In this document: piece by piece, positions 9,059-18,610 of the stretch
Layout: each line of letters begins with the position of its first letter
Position numbering within the stretch: the stretch's first letter is position 1
NCBI RefSeq assembly: GCF_003313325.1
Contig: NZ_QMHQ01000001.1
Span: 496,001 to 560,000, forward strand
DNA length: 64,000 bases
DNA from: Pedobacter namyangjuensis
Lineage (GTDB): Bacteria; Bacteroidota; Bacteroidia; Sphingobacteriales; Sphingobacteriaceae
Direction of reading: 5' to 3'
Program-made: the position numbers and the translations under genes
Notes under the pieces: generated by a model
Told to the model about the DNA's origin: nothing
Database searches by the model: none
The model's input: only the letters and a program-made list of their open reading frames with translations

Positions 9059-11440
9059 TTAGAACTTAAGGTTTAGGCTTAACAGAAAGTTAGTGGTTGC
9101 TTGTGGATAATAGTAGTTGGTTCTTTCTAACACGCCAGCAAACAAGTAAGGGTAGGTTCCGCCGTTTGCTTCGTAAAGTGTGTTAAATACGTTGTTTACC
9201 AACAAACTTACGTTTACGTTTTTAATACCCAGCACAGGCGTGTTGTAACTTAGCCTAATGTCGTTTACGAAAAAGCTAGATAAGGTACGGCTTGAAGCAG
9301 AAGTATTATCTAAATTTTGTTCGCCAACGTATTTGGTTAGCAGGGCTATACCAGCATTCGGCAAAAAGCTGTAATTAATTTCGCTAGATGCAATAATAGA
9401 TGGCGAAAAAGCAATATTTGTGTTGCTGTAGGTATTTATGATAAGTGGAACTGCAGGGTTTTCATCTTCATCATAAATATATTCTTCGAAAACTTTTATT
9501 TTGTTGCTGCTTAATGTTGCGGTTGCTGCCCAAGAAAGCGTTTTGTTAATTTGCCAACGGCCGTCAAATTCTAAACCTAAGCGATAGCTGTCTGGTACGT
9601 TTTGTCGAGTTTGACCACCAACTTCATTCAGCTTTCCGGTATTAATTAATTGGTTTTTGTAAAGCATAGCAAAACCATTAGCACCGAAAGATAAATTTCC
9701 AAATTGGGTACGATAACCAGCTTCAATATTTACTAAATTTTCGTGTTTGGGGCGACTGTTAATATCAGAGTCTGTAAAGTCTCTTCGGTTTGGTTCTTTA
9801 TTACCTACAGCTACCGATGCGTAAACATTACTGGTTTGGTTAATGTTGTAAGTAACCCCAGCCTTAGGATTAAAGAAATCTAGTGTGGCATTTTGTTGAG
9901 CAGGGTCGCCGTTTGGATTGATACCAAAGTACGAATAGTAAATTCTACGATACTGCAAATCTGCAAAGAAGTTTAACTTTTCTAACTGGTAATTTGCCCT
10001 TCCAAAAATGTTGAAATCGGTTTTAAAGGCATCATTGTCATCATAACGATGTCTGATAGAACCACTGCCGTTATAATTAGCAAATTGCGCCCAAACTACC
10101 TCGTCAAAGTGTTTGCCTTTGTATTCGTTGTACGCTCCACCTAAAACAAAGTTGAGGTTGTTTTTTGGTGTATAAGTTAAGGAGTACGTTACACCGTAAA
10201 AATCGTTGTTTAAGTGTAAACGTCTAACCAAATCAGATTTGCTAATTGTGTCTGTACCAATAATTACAGGCTCGATGCTGTATTCAGCCAGTTTGCGAGC
10301 TTCTTTAAATTCTTCATAGTAACCTCTTCCATAGGTGTAATGTAGGGCTGCGTTTGCGGTAAATTTACTACCTAATGTACGGGTGTAAAATAATTGGTAG
10401 TGATCTTGCTGATAGTTGTCAGTCTGGTTGTCGTACGTAAAGTCGTTATGTCGGCGGTTGGTAGCTAGCATTTCTTCGCTTATGCCATTCCAAGCTTGGT
10501 AGGTTTTTTCGGTGCCACTAAAAACGTTGGCTCTAAGAATGTCGTTTTTACCATAATAGGCGCCAGATACGAAGAAAGATTTTAAGTTAGATGAGGCACG
10601 GTCTACATATCCATCAGATTTGATACGAGATAAACGACCATCAAAACTAAATTTGTTGTTAATTAAGCCTGTACCCACATTTACGGTGTTTTTTAACGTA
10701 TTGTAAGAACCGAACGTGTTGTTTAGTTCGGCATAGGCCGAATCTCTTCTGGTGGTAGTTTGAATGTTTAAGCTCGCACCAAACGCACCTGCACCATTAG
10801 TAGATGTACCAACACCACGTTGAATTTGAATATTGTCTACCGATGAAGCTAAATCTGGAAGGTTTATAAAAAAGCTACCTTGACTTTCGGCATCGTTTAG
10901 CGGAATACCGTTTAAAGTTACATTGATGCGTGTTGCATCGCTACCACGTATTCTTAAACCCGTGTAACCTACACCTGCACCCGCGTCTGAGCTTACTACA
11001 ACAGAAGGTGTTTGATTTAACAAATAAGGTAGGTCTTGGCCTACATTGTTTTTCTCCAACTCCGCTTTTTTTAAGTCGCGAAATGTGGTAGCCATGTTTT
11101 TTGATGCTCTTGTTGCGCTTACTACTACTTCATCAGCAATAAAAGCCTGCTGTATAAGTGTAAAGTTAACGGTTTGGTTATTACTTAAATCAACAGATTT
11201 TTCTTCGGTTTTGTAACCTAAAAAACTTACGCTTAAAATGTACTTGCCAGGGGCGATGTTTAATGCATAACCTCCATCATTGTCGCTTAAGACGGTTATA
11301 CCTTTGTTTTTGATTTTGATGGAAGCGCCCACCAAAGCTTGTTGATTGCTACCGGTAATTTTTCCGCTAACAGAGATTTGCGCCATTGCAACACAAGGCA
11401 ACAGCATGGCAAGAATTGCCATCAGTCTTAAATTTTTCAA
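9059..11440 (-). CDS. TonB-dependent receptor controlled by a TPP riboswitch
   Basis: A 793-residue outer-membrane receptor. A signal peptide ends VAMAQ. Residues about 21-105 form a carboxypeptidase-D-regulatory-like domain (SGKITGSNQQALVGASIKIK). The plug follows (VVVSATRASKNMATTFRDLKKAELEK, then GLRIRGSDATRINVTLNGIPLNDAESQG). The rest is a 22-strand-type barrel ending in LSLNLKF with the aromatic C-terminal residue needed for membrane assembly. The leader is a TPP riboswitch, so thiamine or a precursor is the likely cargo; this is inferred from regulation. The start is probably TTG at 11440, since the Lys and Arg of MKNLRL supply the signal-peptide charge; ATG at 11422 is the alternative. 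A terminator follows at 9013-9044. Confidence 0.92.
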   Translation of the reverse strand: MKNLRLMAILAMLLPCVAMAQISVSGKITGSNQQALVGASIKIKNKGITVLSDNDGGYALNIAPGKYILSVSFLGYKTEEKSVDLSNNQTVNFTLIQQAFIADEVVVSATRASKNMATTFRDLKKAELEKNNVGQDLPYLLNQTPSVVVSSDAGAGVGYTGLRIRGSDATRINVTLNGIPLNDAESQGSFFINLPDLASSVDNIQIQRGVGTSTNGAGAFGASLNIQTTTRRDSAYAELNNTFGSYNTLKNTVNVGTGLINNKFSFDGRLSRIKSDGYVDRASSNLKSFFVSGAYYGKNDILRANVFSGTEKTYQAWNGISEEMLATNRRHNDFTYDNQTDNYQQDHYQLFYTRTLGSKFTANAALHYTYGRGYYEEFKEARKLAEYSIEPVIIGTDTISKSDLVRRLHLNNDFYGVTYSLTYTPKNNLNFVLGGAYNEYKGKHFDEVVWAQFANYNGSGSIRHRYDDNDAFKTDFNIFGRANYQLEKLNFFADLQYRRIYYSYFGINPNGDPAQQNATLDFFNPKAGVTYNINQTSNVYASVAVGNKEPNRRDFTDSDINSRPKHENLVNIEAGYRTQFGNLSFGANGFAMLYKNQLINTGKLNEVGGQTRQNVPDSYRLGLEFDGRWQINKTLSWAATATLSSNKIKVFEEYIYDEDENPAVPLIINTYSNTNIAFSPSIIASSEINYSFLPNAGIALLTKYVGEQNLDNTSASSRTLSSFFVNDIRLSYNTPVLGIKNVNVSLLVNNVFNTLYEANGGTYPYLFAGVLERTNYYYPQATTNFLLSLNLKF

Positions 11441-11510
11441 TTTTTTTAATTGTTTTAGTTAAACCTGTCGGAAATAGGGGTTACCTCCGAATTAGTTAAA
11501 CTCCATAAAC

Positions 11511-11682
11511 CATTCCCTACGCCAGCATTACCTGGATCAGGTGCATTTAAGGTTTAATGCATAGAGGTTTGGGTTTAAGGTTAGTCTATATGCTACCTTT
11601 TGCCTTCCGCCTTTTGCCTTCCGCCTTAAAATGGGTATGTTCTCAGCCTGTATTTGTGTTTTTACAAAACAAGGCACCCCTT
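11511..11682 (-). promoter_or_regulatory. TPP (thiamine pyrophosphate) riboswitch with an expanded arm
   Basis: Read on the minus strand, the conserved THI-element blocks occur in order. They are GGGGTGCC (from 11680), GGCTGAGA (11648-11641), ACATACCC (11640-11633), then ACCTGATCCAGG (11542-11531), TAATGCTGGCG and TAGGGAATG (to 11511). These are the pyrimidine- and pyrophosphate-binding cores of the TPP aptamer. About 90 nt separate ACCC from ACCTGATC, far more than in a minimal aptamer, and include a 14-bp tandem duplication at 11596-11623. It lies about 70 nt upstream of the receptor start and so probably represses the gene when TPP is plentiful. Confidence 0.93.
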
Positions 11683-11935
11683 ATTGATGCTGCAAATGTA
11701 TAAAAAAGATTGAGAAGGGAAAGGTGTTTTTAATTTTCGGTTGCTTTTATAACGTGAAACAGCGCCATACTTAAAAAATAGATGGCGTAACACATAATTT
11801 AAACGGGGAATTATCGGGATTAAAATTCCCTTATTACTTTTCGTAAGTTCTTGCTTATAGGGCTATTATGTGTTCGTGCTTGTTTTTTAACCCTTGGCAT
11901 AATTATTCATAAACAGAGGATGAAAAAGATATATT

Positions 11936-14900
11936 ATGAAAATAAAAATTACCTTAATCTCATCCTTCTTTCTTTTCATGATTTTAAGCCTAGTGCAGTT
12001 TACTGCTCTTGCGCAAACCGTTACAGCGGTTGCTACGAATGCAACATGTCCGGACGAAGGAAAAATTACAGCCACTGCGAACGGGTTTACCGGTGCTATC
12101 GGCTATCAATTAAAAAAAAATGATGTAGTAATACGGCCTATTGGAGGATCGGGATTTCAGTCATCTAACGTATTCGAAAATCTTCCCGCGGGCGTATACG
12201 AGGTTTTAGCAGACGATGGTACAGTTAGTGCTAGTGCAACTAACATAACCGTAGCTGTAAATTACACTACAATAACTGCTTCTGTATCACCCGCAGTTGT
12301 AAATTGTGGTACTTCAACTAGTAGCTTAACAGTTTCGGCAACGGGCGGTAGTGGCAATTATTTGTATGCTATAACACCTACAAGCGAAGTAAATGCACCT
12401 CCAATAGGAAGTTTTCAGCCATCGGCAACATTTACGGGCTTGGCCGTTGGATCTTATAAGTTTTGGGTAAAGGATAATATATGCTCTTCAGCAACATTAG
12501 TTAACACTACTGGTTCGGTAAATAGTGTTCTCGCACCTAATGCAGGCGATTATGGATTGCCTAGTTCAAATGGGAGGTTGGCATTTGCCACTGCAAATAA
12601 CCACTTAAGTGGTTATCGTGTAAATTTGGAAAGATTTGTACGAGGTCAGCTAACTATGTCAGCTGCTGATGCAGCAAGCTTTACGGTAGAAATTTTTAAC
12701 AGCGGTGCAAGCGTTGCTGGTCCGGTTCAGGTTCCTGCTAATGGAGGGATGAATATACCTGTGCCGAATGGTCTGGTAAATGCCACACTTACTGCTGTGC
12801 TAAAAAACACCTGTAACGGAAGTACAAAAACATTCAATATCGTTGTGCAAGGCCCAGAGATGAGTTTGTTAGCCTCATGTCCTGGACCTCAGGCTATGTA
12901 CCGTTTAATGAATACGAGTATAGTTTCTCTACCTGCAACAATAACTTATACTAACCAAGATGGTACGGGAAATGGAAACCAGACTATTGTAAGAACAGTA
13001 GCCAACAATGAACATATCTACGTGAACTTCCCTCCAAATTCGATTTTTAATTGGAAAGTTGTAGATCAATCTGGTGCGGAATGGAATGGTGTTCATAATT
13101 TTACCACAGATTTAATTGCTGCTCCAACTCAGTGGACATCTTACATAGATAACTGTACCCCAAATAGAGGTACAATAGAACTTGTAATGAGGGGAGTAAG
13201 AAATTCTACGCCTATAAGTTACCAGATTTTGTCTGCACCGGCAGGTTCCGAGTCGCTAATAGGATACGTTGGTACAACAAATCCAGGCTGGAAGAATGAT
13301 TATACCTTGGTGTTAAATGGGCAAACTTATTTTCCAAGAGGAACTTACAGAATTAAATTTATAGATGCGGGTTGCCACAATGGTAGGGAAATGAATGTTA
13401 CGGCTCAAGGCCGAGTTGCAGACGTTCCAGTATCTTCAGCAGTACAAACAACGGCAAATTGCGGATCGTTCAATTTTAAACTTAATGGAACTTATGACGC
13501 ATCTTTTCAGCAAGTTATTGTCTCTGGTCCTACAGGTACAGCCGGATTGATTAGAAGTAATACGCAGAGTTTTACTAATATGCCATATGGAACCTATAAA
13601 ATTGCTTTAAGGGTTGCTGGAATATCTTGTAATCTTTTCGAAAGAGAATTTACATATAGCGCAGAAAGTAGTATAGAATTTGATGCCCTGAATAGCGGTG
13701 GTTTTACCTGTACTTCTGGAGGAACTGGTGATTTGATCATAGCAGCAAGTACAACTATACCTAATGCAATTTTGGAGTATAGCATAAATGGCGGCGCAAA
13801 TTGGCAAACTTCAAACATATTTACTAGTCTTACGGAAGGCAGTTACTCGGTTATTATAAGGGAAAATATTTGTGGTAACCAAAGAACAGTTAACGCTTCG
13901 GTGTCTTCTAACATACAAGCTACAATTAACAATCAAAATACTCAGTCGTTACTATGTGTAGGTAGCAATGCCGTATTGAATGTAAACGCTATTGGGGGAA
14001 CATCCTATACTTGGACTTACCCGGACGGATCGATTCATACAGGTAAAGTGCAAAACCTAACCAATATAACTCCGGCAATGGCTGGTATTTATAGCGTGGT
14101 GGTACAGTCGGCTTCTTGTACCAGTGCTCCTCAAGAAGTTGTATTAAAAGTTAACACCAAGCCTACAATCGACGCGGTTCCTGCGCAGATTGCATGTAGA
14201 GGTGTAGTAACTACAATTAATTTTGCTGGAGTGCAAGGTAGAGAGTACACCACAGCTACTGCCTTTACAAATTTAACTACAGTTTATAATTGGACAAATA
14301 GTAATACTGCAATAGGTTTACCTGCATCTGGTACTGGAAATATTTCCTTTACCCCAACAAATACAGGCAATACTCCTTTAATAGCAAATATTTCCGTAAC
14401 TGCACAAGGAGCGGCAGGATGCGCAACTACTGCAATTAACTTTTCGATAACAATTAATCCAGATACAAAAATAGCATTGAGCAGTGCGGCGGGAACGAAC
14501 GCCCAGGAAAAATGTATAAACGAAGCTGTAACCAATATCAGCTATGCTGTAACCCACGGAACCGGAGCAACCGTTACAGGTCTGCCAGCCGGACTGACCG
14601 GAGTCTACGATGCGGGTGTGTTTACCATCAGCGGTACAGCTACCGAAGCTGGAACCTTTAACTACACGGTGAGTGCAACGGGAGCCTGCGCAAGCGCAAC
14701 AGCTACCGGAACAATCAAGGTTAATCCGAATGTTGCCATTGCATTGAGCAGTGCGGCGGGAACGAACGCCCAGGAAAAATGTATAAACGAAGCTGTAACC
14801 AATATCAGCTATGCTGTAACCCACGGAACCGGAGCAACCGTTACAGGTCTGCCAGCCGGACTGACCGGAGTCTACGATGCGGGTGTGTTTACCATCAGCG

Positions 14901-17647
14901 GTACAGCTACCGAAGCTGGAACCTTTAACTACACGGTGAGTGCAACGGGAGCCTGCGCAAGCGCAACAGCTACCGGAACAATCAAGATTAACCCAAATGT
15001 TGCCATTGCATTGAGCAGTGCAACGGGAACAAACGCCCAGGAAAAATGTATAAACGAGGCCGTAACCAATATCAGCTATGCTGTAACCAACGGAACCGGA
15101 GCAACCGTTACAGGTCTTCCAGCCGGATTGACCGGAGTTTACGATGCGGGTGTGTTTACCATCAGCGGTACAGCTACCGAAGCTGGAACCTTTAACTACA
15201 CGGTAAGTGCAACGGGAGCATGCGCAAGCGCAACCGCTAACGGAACAATCAAGATTAGCCCGAATGTCGCCATTGCATTGAGCAGTTCAGCGGGAACGAA
15301 CGCCCAGGAAAAATGTATAAACGAGGCAGTAACCAATATCAGCTATGCTGTAACCAACGGAACCGGAGCAACCGTTACAGGTCTGCCAGCCGGACTGACC
15401 GGAGTTTACGATGCGGGTGTGTTTACCATCAGCGGTACAGCTACCGAAGCTGGAACCTTTAGCTACACGGTAAGTGCAACGGGAGCATGCGCAAGCGCAA
15501 CCGCTAACGGAACAATCAAGATTAGCCCGAATGTTGAGATGAGCTTAAGTTCGGCTTCTAGCACTACAACACAATCTGTGAACATTAATTCTGCAATAAT
15601 CGATGTTGTTTATACACTAACAAATGGTGCAACCGGAGCAACAGTAACAGGTTTGCCAACAGGTGTAATTGGAACCTATAGTGCTGGCGTATTTACAATT
15701 AGCGGAACGCCGTCGGTTGCAGGAACATTTAATTATACGGTTACAAGTGCTGGTGGTTGTGGCGCTGTAACATTAAATGGACAGATTATAATTAATGCAA
15801 ATGCATCAATTGTTTTAAGTTCTGCAGTTGGCACGGATAAACAAACATTATGTGTTAATACTTCGCTAGTAACAATTGATTATGCTATTACAAATGGAAC
15901 TAATGCAACTGTAACTGGCCTTCCTGCTGGAGTTAGCGGAGTTTATACAACTGGAAACTTTAGAATTACAGGAACGCCTACAGTTCCAGGAACTTTTTCT
16001 TATACGATAACTGTTACTGGAGCTGGTGCAGCCGCAACAGCAACAGGTACAATTACGGTTACGCCGAACGCAACCATCACATTGGCATCTGCAACCGGAA
16101 CGAATGTACAGAACAGATGTATCGGCACGGCCATCACCAATATCGGCTATGCCGTAGCTAACGCAACTGGGGCAAGCGTAACCGGATTGCCGGCTGGTTT
16201 AACCGGAACCTATAACGCAGGTGTATTTACGATCAGTGGTACGCCAACAGCGAGCGGTACGTTCAATTATACGATTACTACCGCTGGCGACTGTTCAAGC
16301 GCAACAGCAACAGGCACAATTACTGTTACGCCGAACGCAACCATCACATTGGCATCTGCTACCGGAACGAATGCACAGACCAGATGTATCGGCACGGCCA
16401 TCACCAACATCGGCTATGCCGTAGCTAACGCAACTGGGGCAAGCGTAACCGGATTGCCGGCTGGTTTAACCGGAACCTATAACGCAGGTGTATTTACGAT
16501 CAGTGGTACGCCAACAGCAAGCGGTACGTTCAATTATACGATTACTACCGCTGGCGACTGTTCAAGCGCAACAGCAACAGGCACAATTACGGTTACGCCG
16601 AATGCAACCATCACATTGGCATCTGCAACCGGAACGAATGCACAGACAAAATGTATCGGCACGGCTATTACCAACATCGGCTATGCCGTAGCTAACGCAA
16701 CTGGGGCAAGCGTAACCGGATTGCCGGCTGGTTTAACCGGAACCTATAACGCAGGTGTATTTACGATCAGTGGTACGCCAACAGCAAGCGGTACGTTCAA
16801 TTATACAATTACTACCGCTGGAGAGTGTTCAAGCGCAACAGCAACAGGTAGCATTGTAGTAAATCCTAACGCAGTTCTTTCATTAAGTTCTGCAACAGCA
16901 ACTAGTCAGCAGTCTATATGCGTAAGTAGCAGTATTTTAAATATTACTTATGCTGCAACCAATGCTACTTCGGTAACAGTTTCAGGCTTGCCAACCGGTG
17001 TGTCAGGAAGATACAGCAATGGAATATTTACCATCACCGGTTCGCCAACAATTACCGGTCTATTTAACTATACCGTTACGGCATTAGGCAGTTGTGCGTC
17101 TGCCACTTTGAACGGTAGTATTACAGTAAATGAGCTACCAGTGGCAACAATTACTAGTAGTTTAGGTACAACTATATCTAAGGGAGACGTTACTGTGCTA
17201 ACTGCCACTGGCGGCACAATCTATACTTGGACAGGTGCAGATATTTTAGGCAGTAGCAATAATTCATCGTTAGAAGTACGTCCTAGACAAACCACTACCT
17301 ATACAGTTAAGGTTACCAATGCAAGCGGTTGTACGAGCGAGAAAACTATTACAATTAATGTAAACGAAGATCTTAAACTAATCCCTAACAACATCATCAC
17401 CCCTAATGGCGATGGCAAGAATGATTTCTGGGTGATTAAAAACATAGACTATTATCCTAACAATAAAGTAAGTGTTTTTGATAGGGCTGGAAGAAAAGTG
17501 TACGCGTCATCAAGTTATAAAAATGATTGGGATGGTAGTTACCAGGGTGCGCCATTGGCAGAAGCAGCTTATTTCTACGTAATTGACATGGGTAATGGTT
17601 ATGGATTAATTAGAGGAACAATTAATATCATTAGAGATAAAAGATAG
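11936..17647 (+). CDS. Giant repetitive T9SS-exported cell-surface adhesin with gliding-motility-type C-terminal domain
   Basis: A 1903-residue secreted protein. A signal peptide ends TALAQ near residue 26. The N-terminal 840 residues are beta-rich, with SprB-repeat-like segments, an Ig/PKD-like domain (about 665-745) and a PKD-like domain (about 745-842). Residues about 843-1735 are ten repeats of 89 residues with the putative-Ig (He_PIG-like) pattern TVTGLPAGLTG-Y-AGVFTISGT-GTFNYTV. Another Ig-like segment follows. The end (about 1812-1903) is a CHU_C-type C-terminal domain: PNNIITPNGDGKNDFW, VSVFDRAGRKVY, WDGSYQGAPLAEAAYFYVI. That domain directs export and surface attachment by the type IX system. 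The next gene, 21 bp on, is a PorP/SprF protein, the usual partner. Function as an adhesin is inferred. Confidence 0.9.
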   Translation: MKIKITLISSFFLFMILSLVQFTALAQTVTAVATNATCPDEGKITATANGFTGAIGYQLKKNDVVIRPIGGSGFQSSNVFENLPAGVYEVLADDGTVSASATNITVAVNYTTITASVSPAVVNCGTSTSSLTVSATGGSGNYLYAITPTSEVNAPPIGSFQPSATFTGLAVGSYKFWVKDNICSSATLVNTTGSVNSVLAPNAGDYGLPSSNGRLAFATANNHLSGYRVNLERFVRGQLTMSAADAASFTVEIFNSGASVAGPVQVPANGGMNIPVPNGLVNATLTAVLKNTCNGSTKTFNIVVQGPEMSLLASCPGPQAMYRLMNTSIVSLPATITYTNQDGTGNGNQTIVRTVANNEHIYVNFPPNSIFNWKVVDQSGAEWNGVHNFTTDLIAAPTQWTSYIDNCTPNRGTIELVMRGVRNSTPISYQILSAPAGSESLIGYVGTTNPGWKNDYTLVLNGQTYFPRGTYRIKFIDAGCHNGREMNVTAQGRVADVPVSSAVQTTANCGSFNFKLNGTYDASFQQVIVSGPTGTAGLIRSNTQSFTNMPYGTYKIALRVAGISCNLFEREFTYSAESSIEFDALNSGGFTCTSGGTGDLIIAASTTIPNAILEYSINGGANWQTSNIFTSLTEGSYSVIIRENICGNQRTVNASVSSNIQATINNQNTQSLLCVGSNAVLNVNAIGGTSYTWTYPDGSIHTGKVQNLTNITPAMAGIYSVVVQSASCTSAPQEVVLKVNTKPTIDAVPAQIACRGVVTTINFAGVQGREYTTATAFTNLTTVYNWTNSNTAIGLPASGTGNISFTPTNTGNTPLIANISVTAQGAAGCATTAINFSITINPDTKIALSSAAGTNAQEKCINEAVTNISYAVTHGTGATVTGLPAGLTGVYDAGVFTISGTATEAGTFNYTVSATGACASATATGTIKVNPNVAIALSSAAGTNAQEKCINEAVTNISYAVTHGTGATVTGLPAGLTGVYDAGVFTISGTATEAGTFNYTVSATGACASATATGTIKINPNVAIALSSATGTNAQEKCINEAVTNISYAVTNGTGATVTGLPAGLTGVYDAGVFTISGTATEAGTFNYTVSATGACASATANGTIKISPNVAIALSSSAGTNAQEKCINEAVTNISYAVTNGTGATVTGLPAGLTGVYDAGVFTISGTATEAGTFSYTVSATGACASATANGTIKISPNVEMSLSSASSTTTQSVNINSAIIDVVYTLTNGATGATVTGLPTGVIGTYSAGVFTISGTPSVAGTFNYTVTSAGGCGAVTLNGQIIINANASIVLSSAVGTDKQTLCVNTSLVTIDYAITNGTNATVTGLPAGVSGVYTTGNFRITGTPTVPGTFSYTITVTGAGAAATATGTITVTPNATITLASATGTNVQNRCIGTAITNIGYAVANATGASVTGLPAGLTGTYNAGVFTISGTPTASGTFNYTITTAGDCSSATATGTITVTPNATITLASATGTNAQTRCIGTAITNIGYAVANATGASVTGLPAGLTGTYNAGVFTISGTPTASGTFNYTITTAGDCSSATATGTITVTPNATITLASATGTNAQTKCIGTAITNIGYAVANATGASVTGLPAGLTGTYNAGVFTISGTPTASGTFNYTITTAGECSSATATGSIVVNPNAVLSLSSATATSQQSICVSSSILNITYAATNATSVTVSGLPTGVSGRYSNGIFTITGSPTITGLFNYTVTALGSCASATLNGSITVNELPVATITSSLGTTISKGDVTVLTATGGTIYTWTGADILGSSNNSSLEVRPRQTTTYTVKVTNASGCTSEKTITINVNEDLKLIPNNIITPNGDGKNDFWVIKNIDYYPNNKVSVFDRAGRKVYASSSYKNDWDGSYQGAPLAEAAYFYVIDMGNGYGLIRGTINIIRDKR
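14462..17140 (+). repeat. Ten tandem 267-bp repeats inside the adhesin gene
   Basis: The period is exactly 267 bp. The shared GCATTGAG block recurs at 14474, 14741, 15008 and 15275, and GGCATCTGC at 16084, 16351 and 16618. Units 1-4 are nearly identical to each other at DNA level, as are units 7-9. Units 5, 6 and 10 are diverged. Nearly every unit has two Cys (one near the start, one near the end), suggesting a disulfide per domain; units 5 and 6 have only one. The two homogeneous blocks point to recent duplication or gene conversion. Confidence 0.95.
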
Positions 17648-17668
17648 TTCTTCAATAAAATAGAAAAG

Positions 17669-18559
17669 ATGAAAACATTAAAATATATTATAAGTGCCGT
17701 TTGTATTCTGTTAATAGGGGATAAAGCCATAGCACAACTTAATCCGATGGGTAGCGCATACTACCAAAATCAATACCTAATGAATCCTGCAATGGCTGGT
17801 ATAGAAAAAGGATGGGAGCTTAATGGTGCCTATAAAGCTCAATGGACAAGTATAGATGGGGCACCAAATATGCAGGCCTTAACTGCAACTTACGGTAGCG
17901 AAGGAAAAAAAGCAGGCTTCGGTATGCTACTTTTAAATGATAAAGCGGGTTCTGTAAAAACACTAAATATTAAAGGGACTTTCGCTTACCACTTAGAGCT
18001 AAATAACGAAAAAACAAAAATAGATTTTGGTCTTTCTGCTGGAGTGATGGATGAATTTATAGACAGAAGCGAAGTGATAGGGGATTTAACCGATGTGGCT
18101 ATTGGCAACTTTAACGAAAGAAAACTTTATCTGGATGCTGATTTTGGCGTTGCGTTACGAACCGAAAATCTTACATTGCAAGGCGCTTTGCCGAATATGA
18201 AAAGGTTTTTGAAAAGAGATGTTGAGCGCAATCTCGTTGATAGATCGCTTTACATGGCTGCTATTTCTTATAAATTCCTAAATCAGGAAGCAAAATTAAC
18301 TAGCATTGAACCAAAGGTTGCTTACAGAAGTATAGAAAACTATAAGGATATTATCGACGCTGGAGTAAATTTTCAGTTTAACGGAGACAAATTAATGCTT
18401 AGTGGAGTATATCACAGTACAAACAGTGTTACCTTTGGTGCTGGAACAACTTACATGAAGAAGTTAGCGATTTTAGCCCAATACACTACGAATACTTCAG
18501 ATTTGCAACGTTATAGCAATGGAGAGTTTGAACTAGCGGTAAAATATAATTTTAGATAG
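17669..18559 (+). CDS. PorP/SprF family type IX secretion-associated outer-membrane protein
   Basis: A 296-residue outer-membrane beta-barrel. A signal peptide ends AIAQ. The family motif follows at once (YYQNQYLMNPAMAGIEKGW), then alternating barrel strands, ending FELAVKYNFR. PorP/SprF proteins are encoded next to large C-terminal-domain adhesins and are needed for export or surface anchoring of that partner, as SprF is for SprB in Flavobacterium. It starts 21 bp after the adhesin stop and is surely in its operon. A strong terminator follows at 18576. Confidence 0.92.
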   Translation: MKTLKYIISAVCILLIGDKAIAQLNPMGSAYYQNQYLMNPAMAGIEKGWELNGAYKAQWTSIDGAPNMQALTATYGSEGKKAGFGMLLLNDKAGSVKTLNIKGTFAYHLELNNEKTKIDFGLSAGVMDEFIDRSEVIGDLTDVAIGNFNERKLYLDADFGVALRTENLTLQGALPNMKRFLKRDVERNLVDRSLYMAAISYKFLNQEAKLTSIEPKVAYRSIENYKDIIDAGVNFQFNGDKLMLSGVYHSTNSVTFGAGTTYMKKLAILAQYTTNTSDLQRYSNGEFELAVKYNFR

Positions 18560-18575
18560 TCTTAAACAAAGATGC

Positions 18576-18610
18576 AAAAGGCCGAACAGTTCCACTGTTC
18601 GGCCTTTTTT
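18576..18610. terminator. Bidirectional terminator between convergent genes
   Basis: AAAAGGCCGAACAG (18576-18589) and CTGTTCGGCCTTTT (18595-18608) form a perfect 14-bp stem with a 5-nt loop and flanking A and T runs on both strands. It ends the PorP/SprF transcript and the converging NadR-like transcript, whose stop codon is at 18609-18611. Confidence 0.93.

Noticed and set aside
14284..14824. Minus-strand open frames inside the adhesin repeats
   Set aside because: They are reverse-strand shadows of the repeat; the plus-strand frame has signal peptide, domains and a sorting domain.
14474..17140. Tandem repeats as a CRISPR array
   Set aside because: Units are 267 bp, contiguous without spacers, and in frame within one coding sequence.
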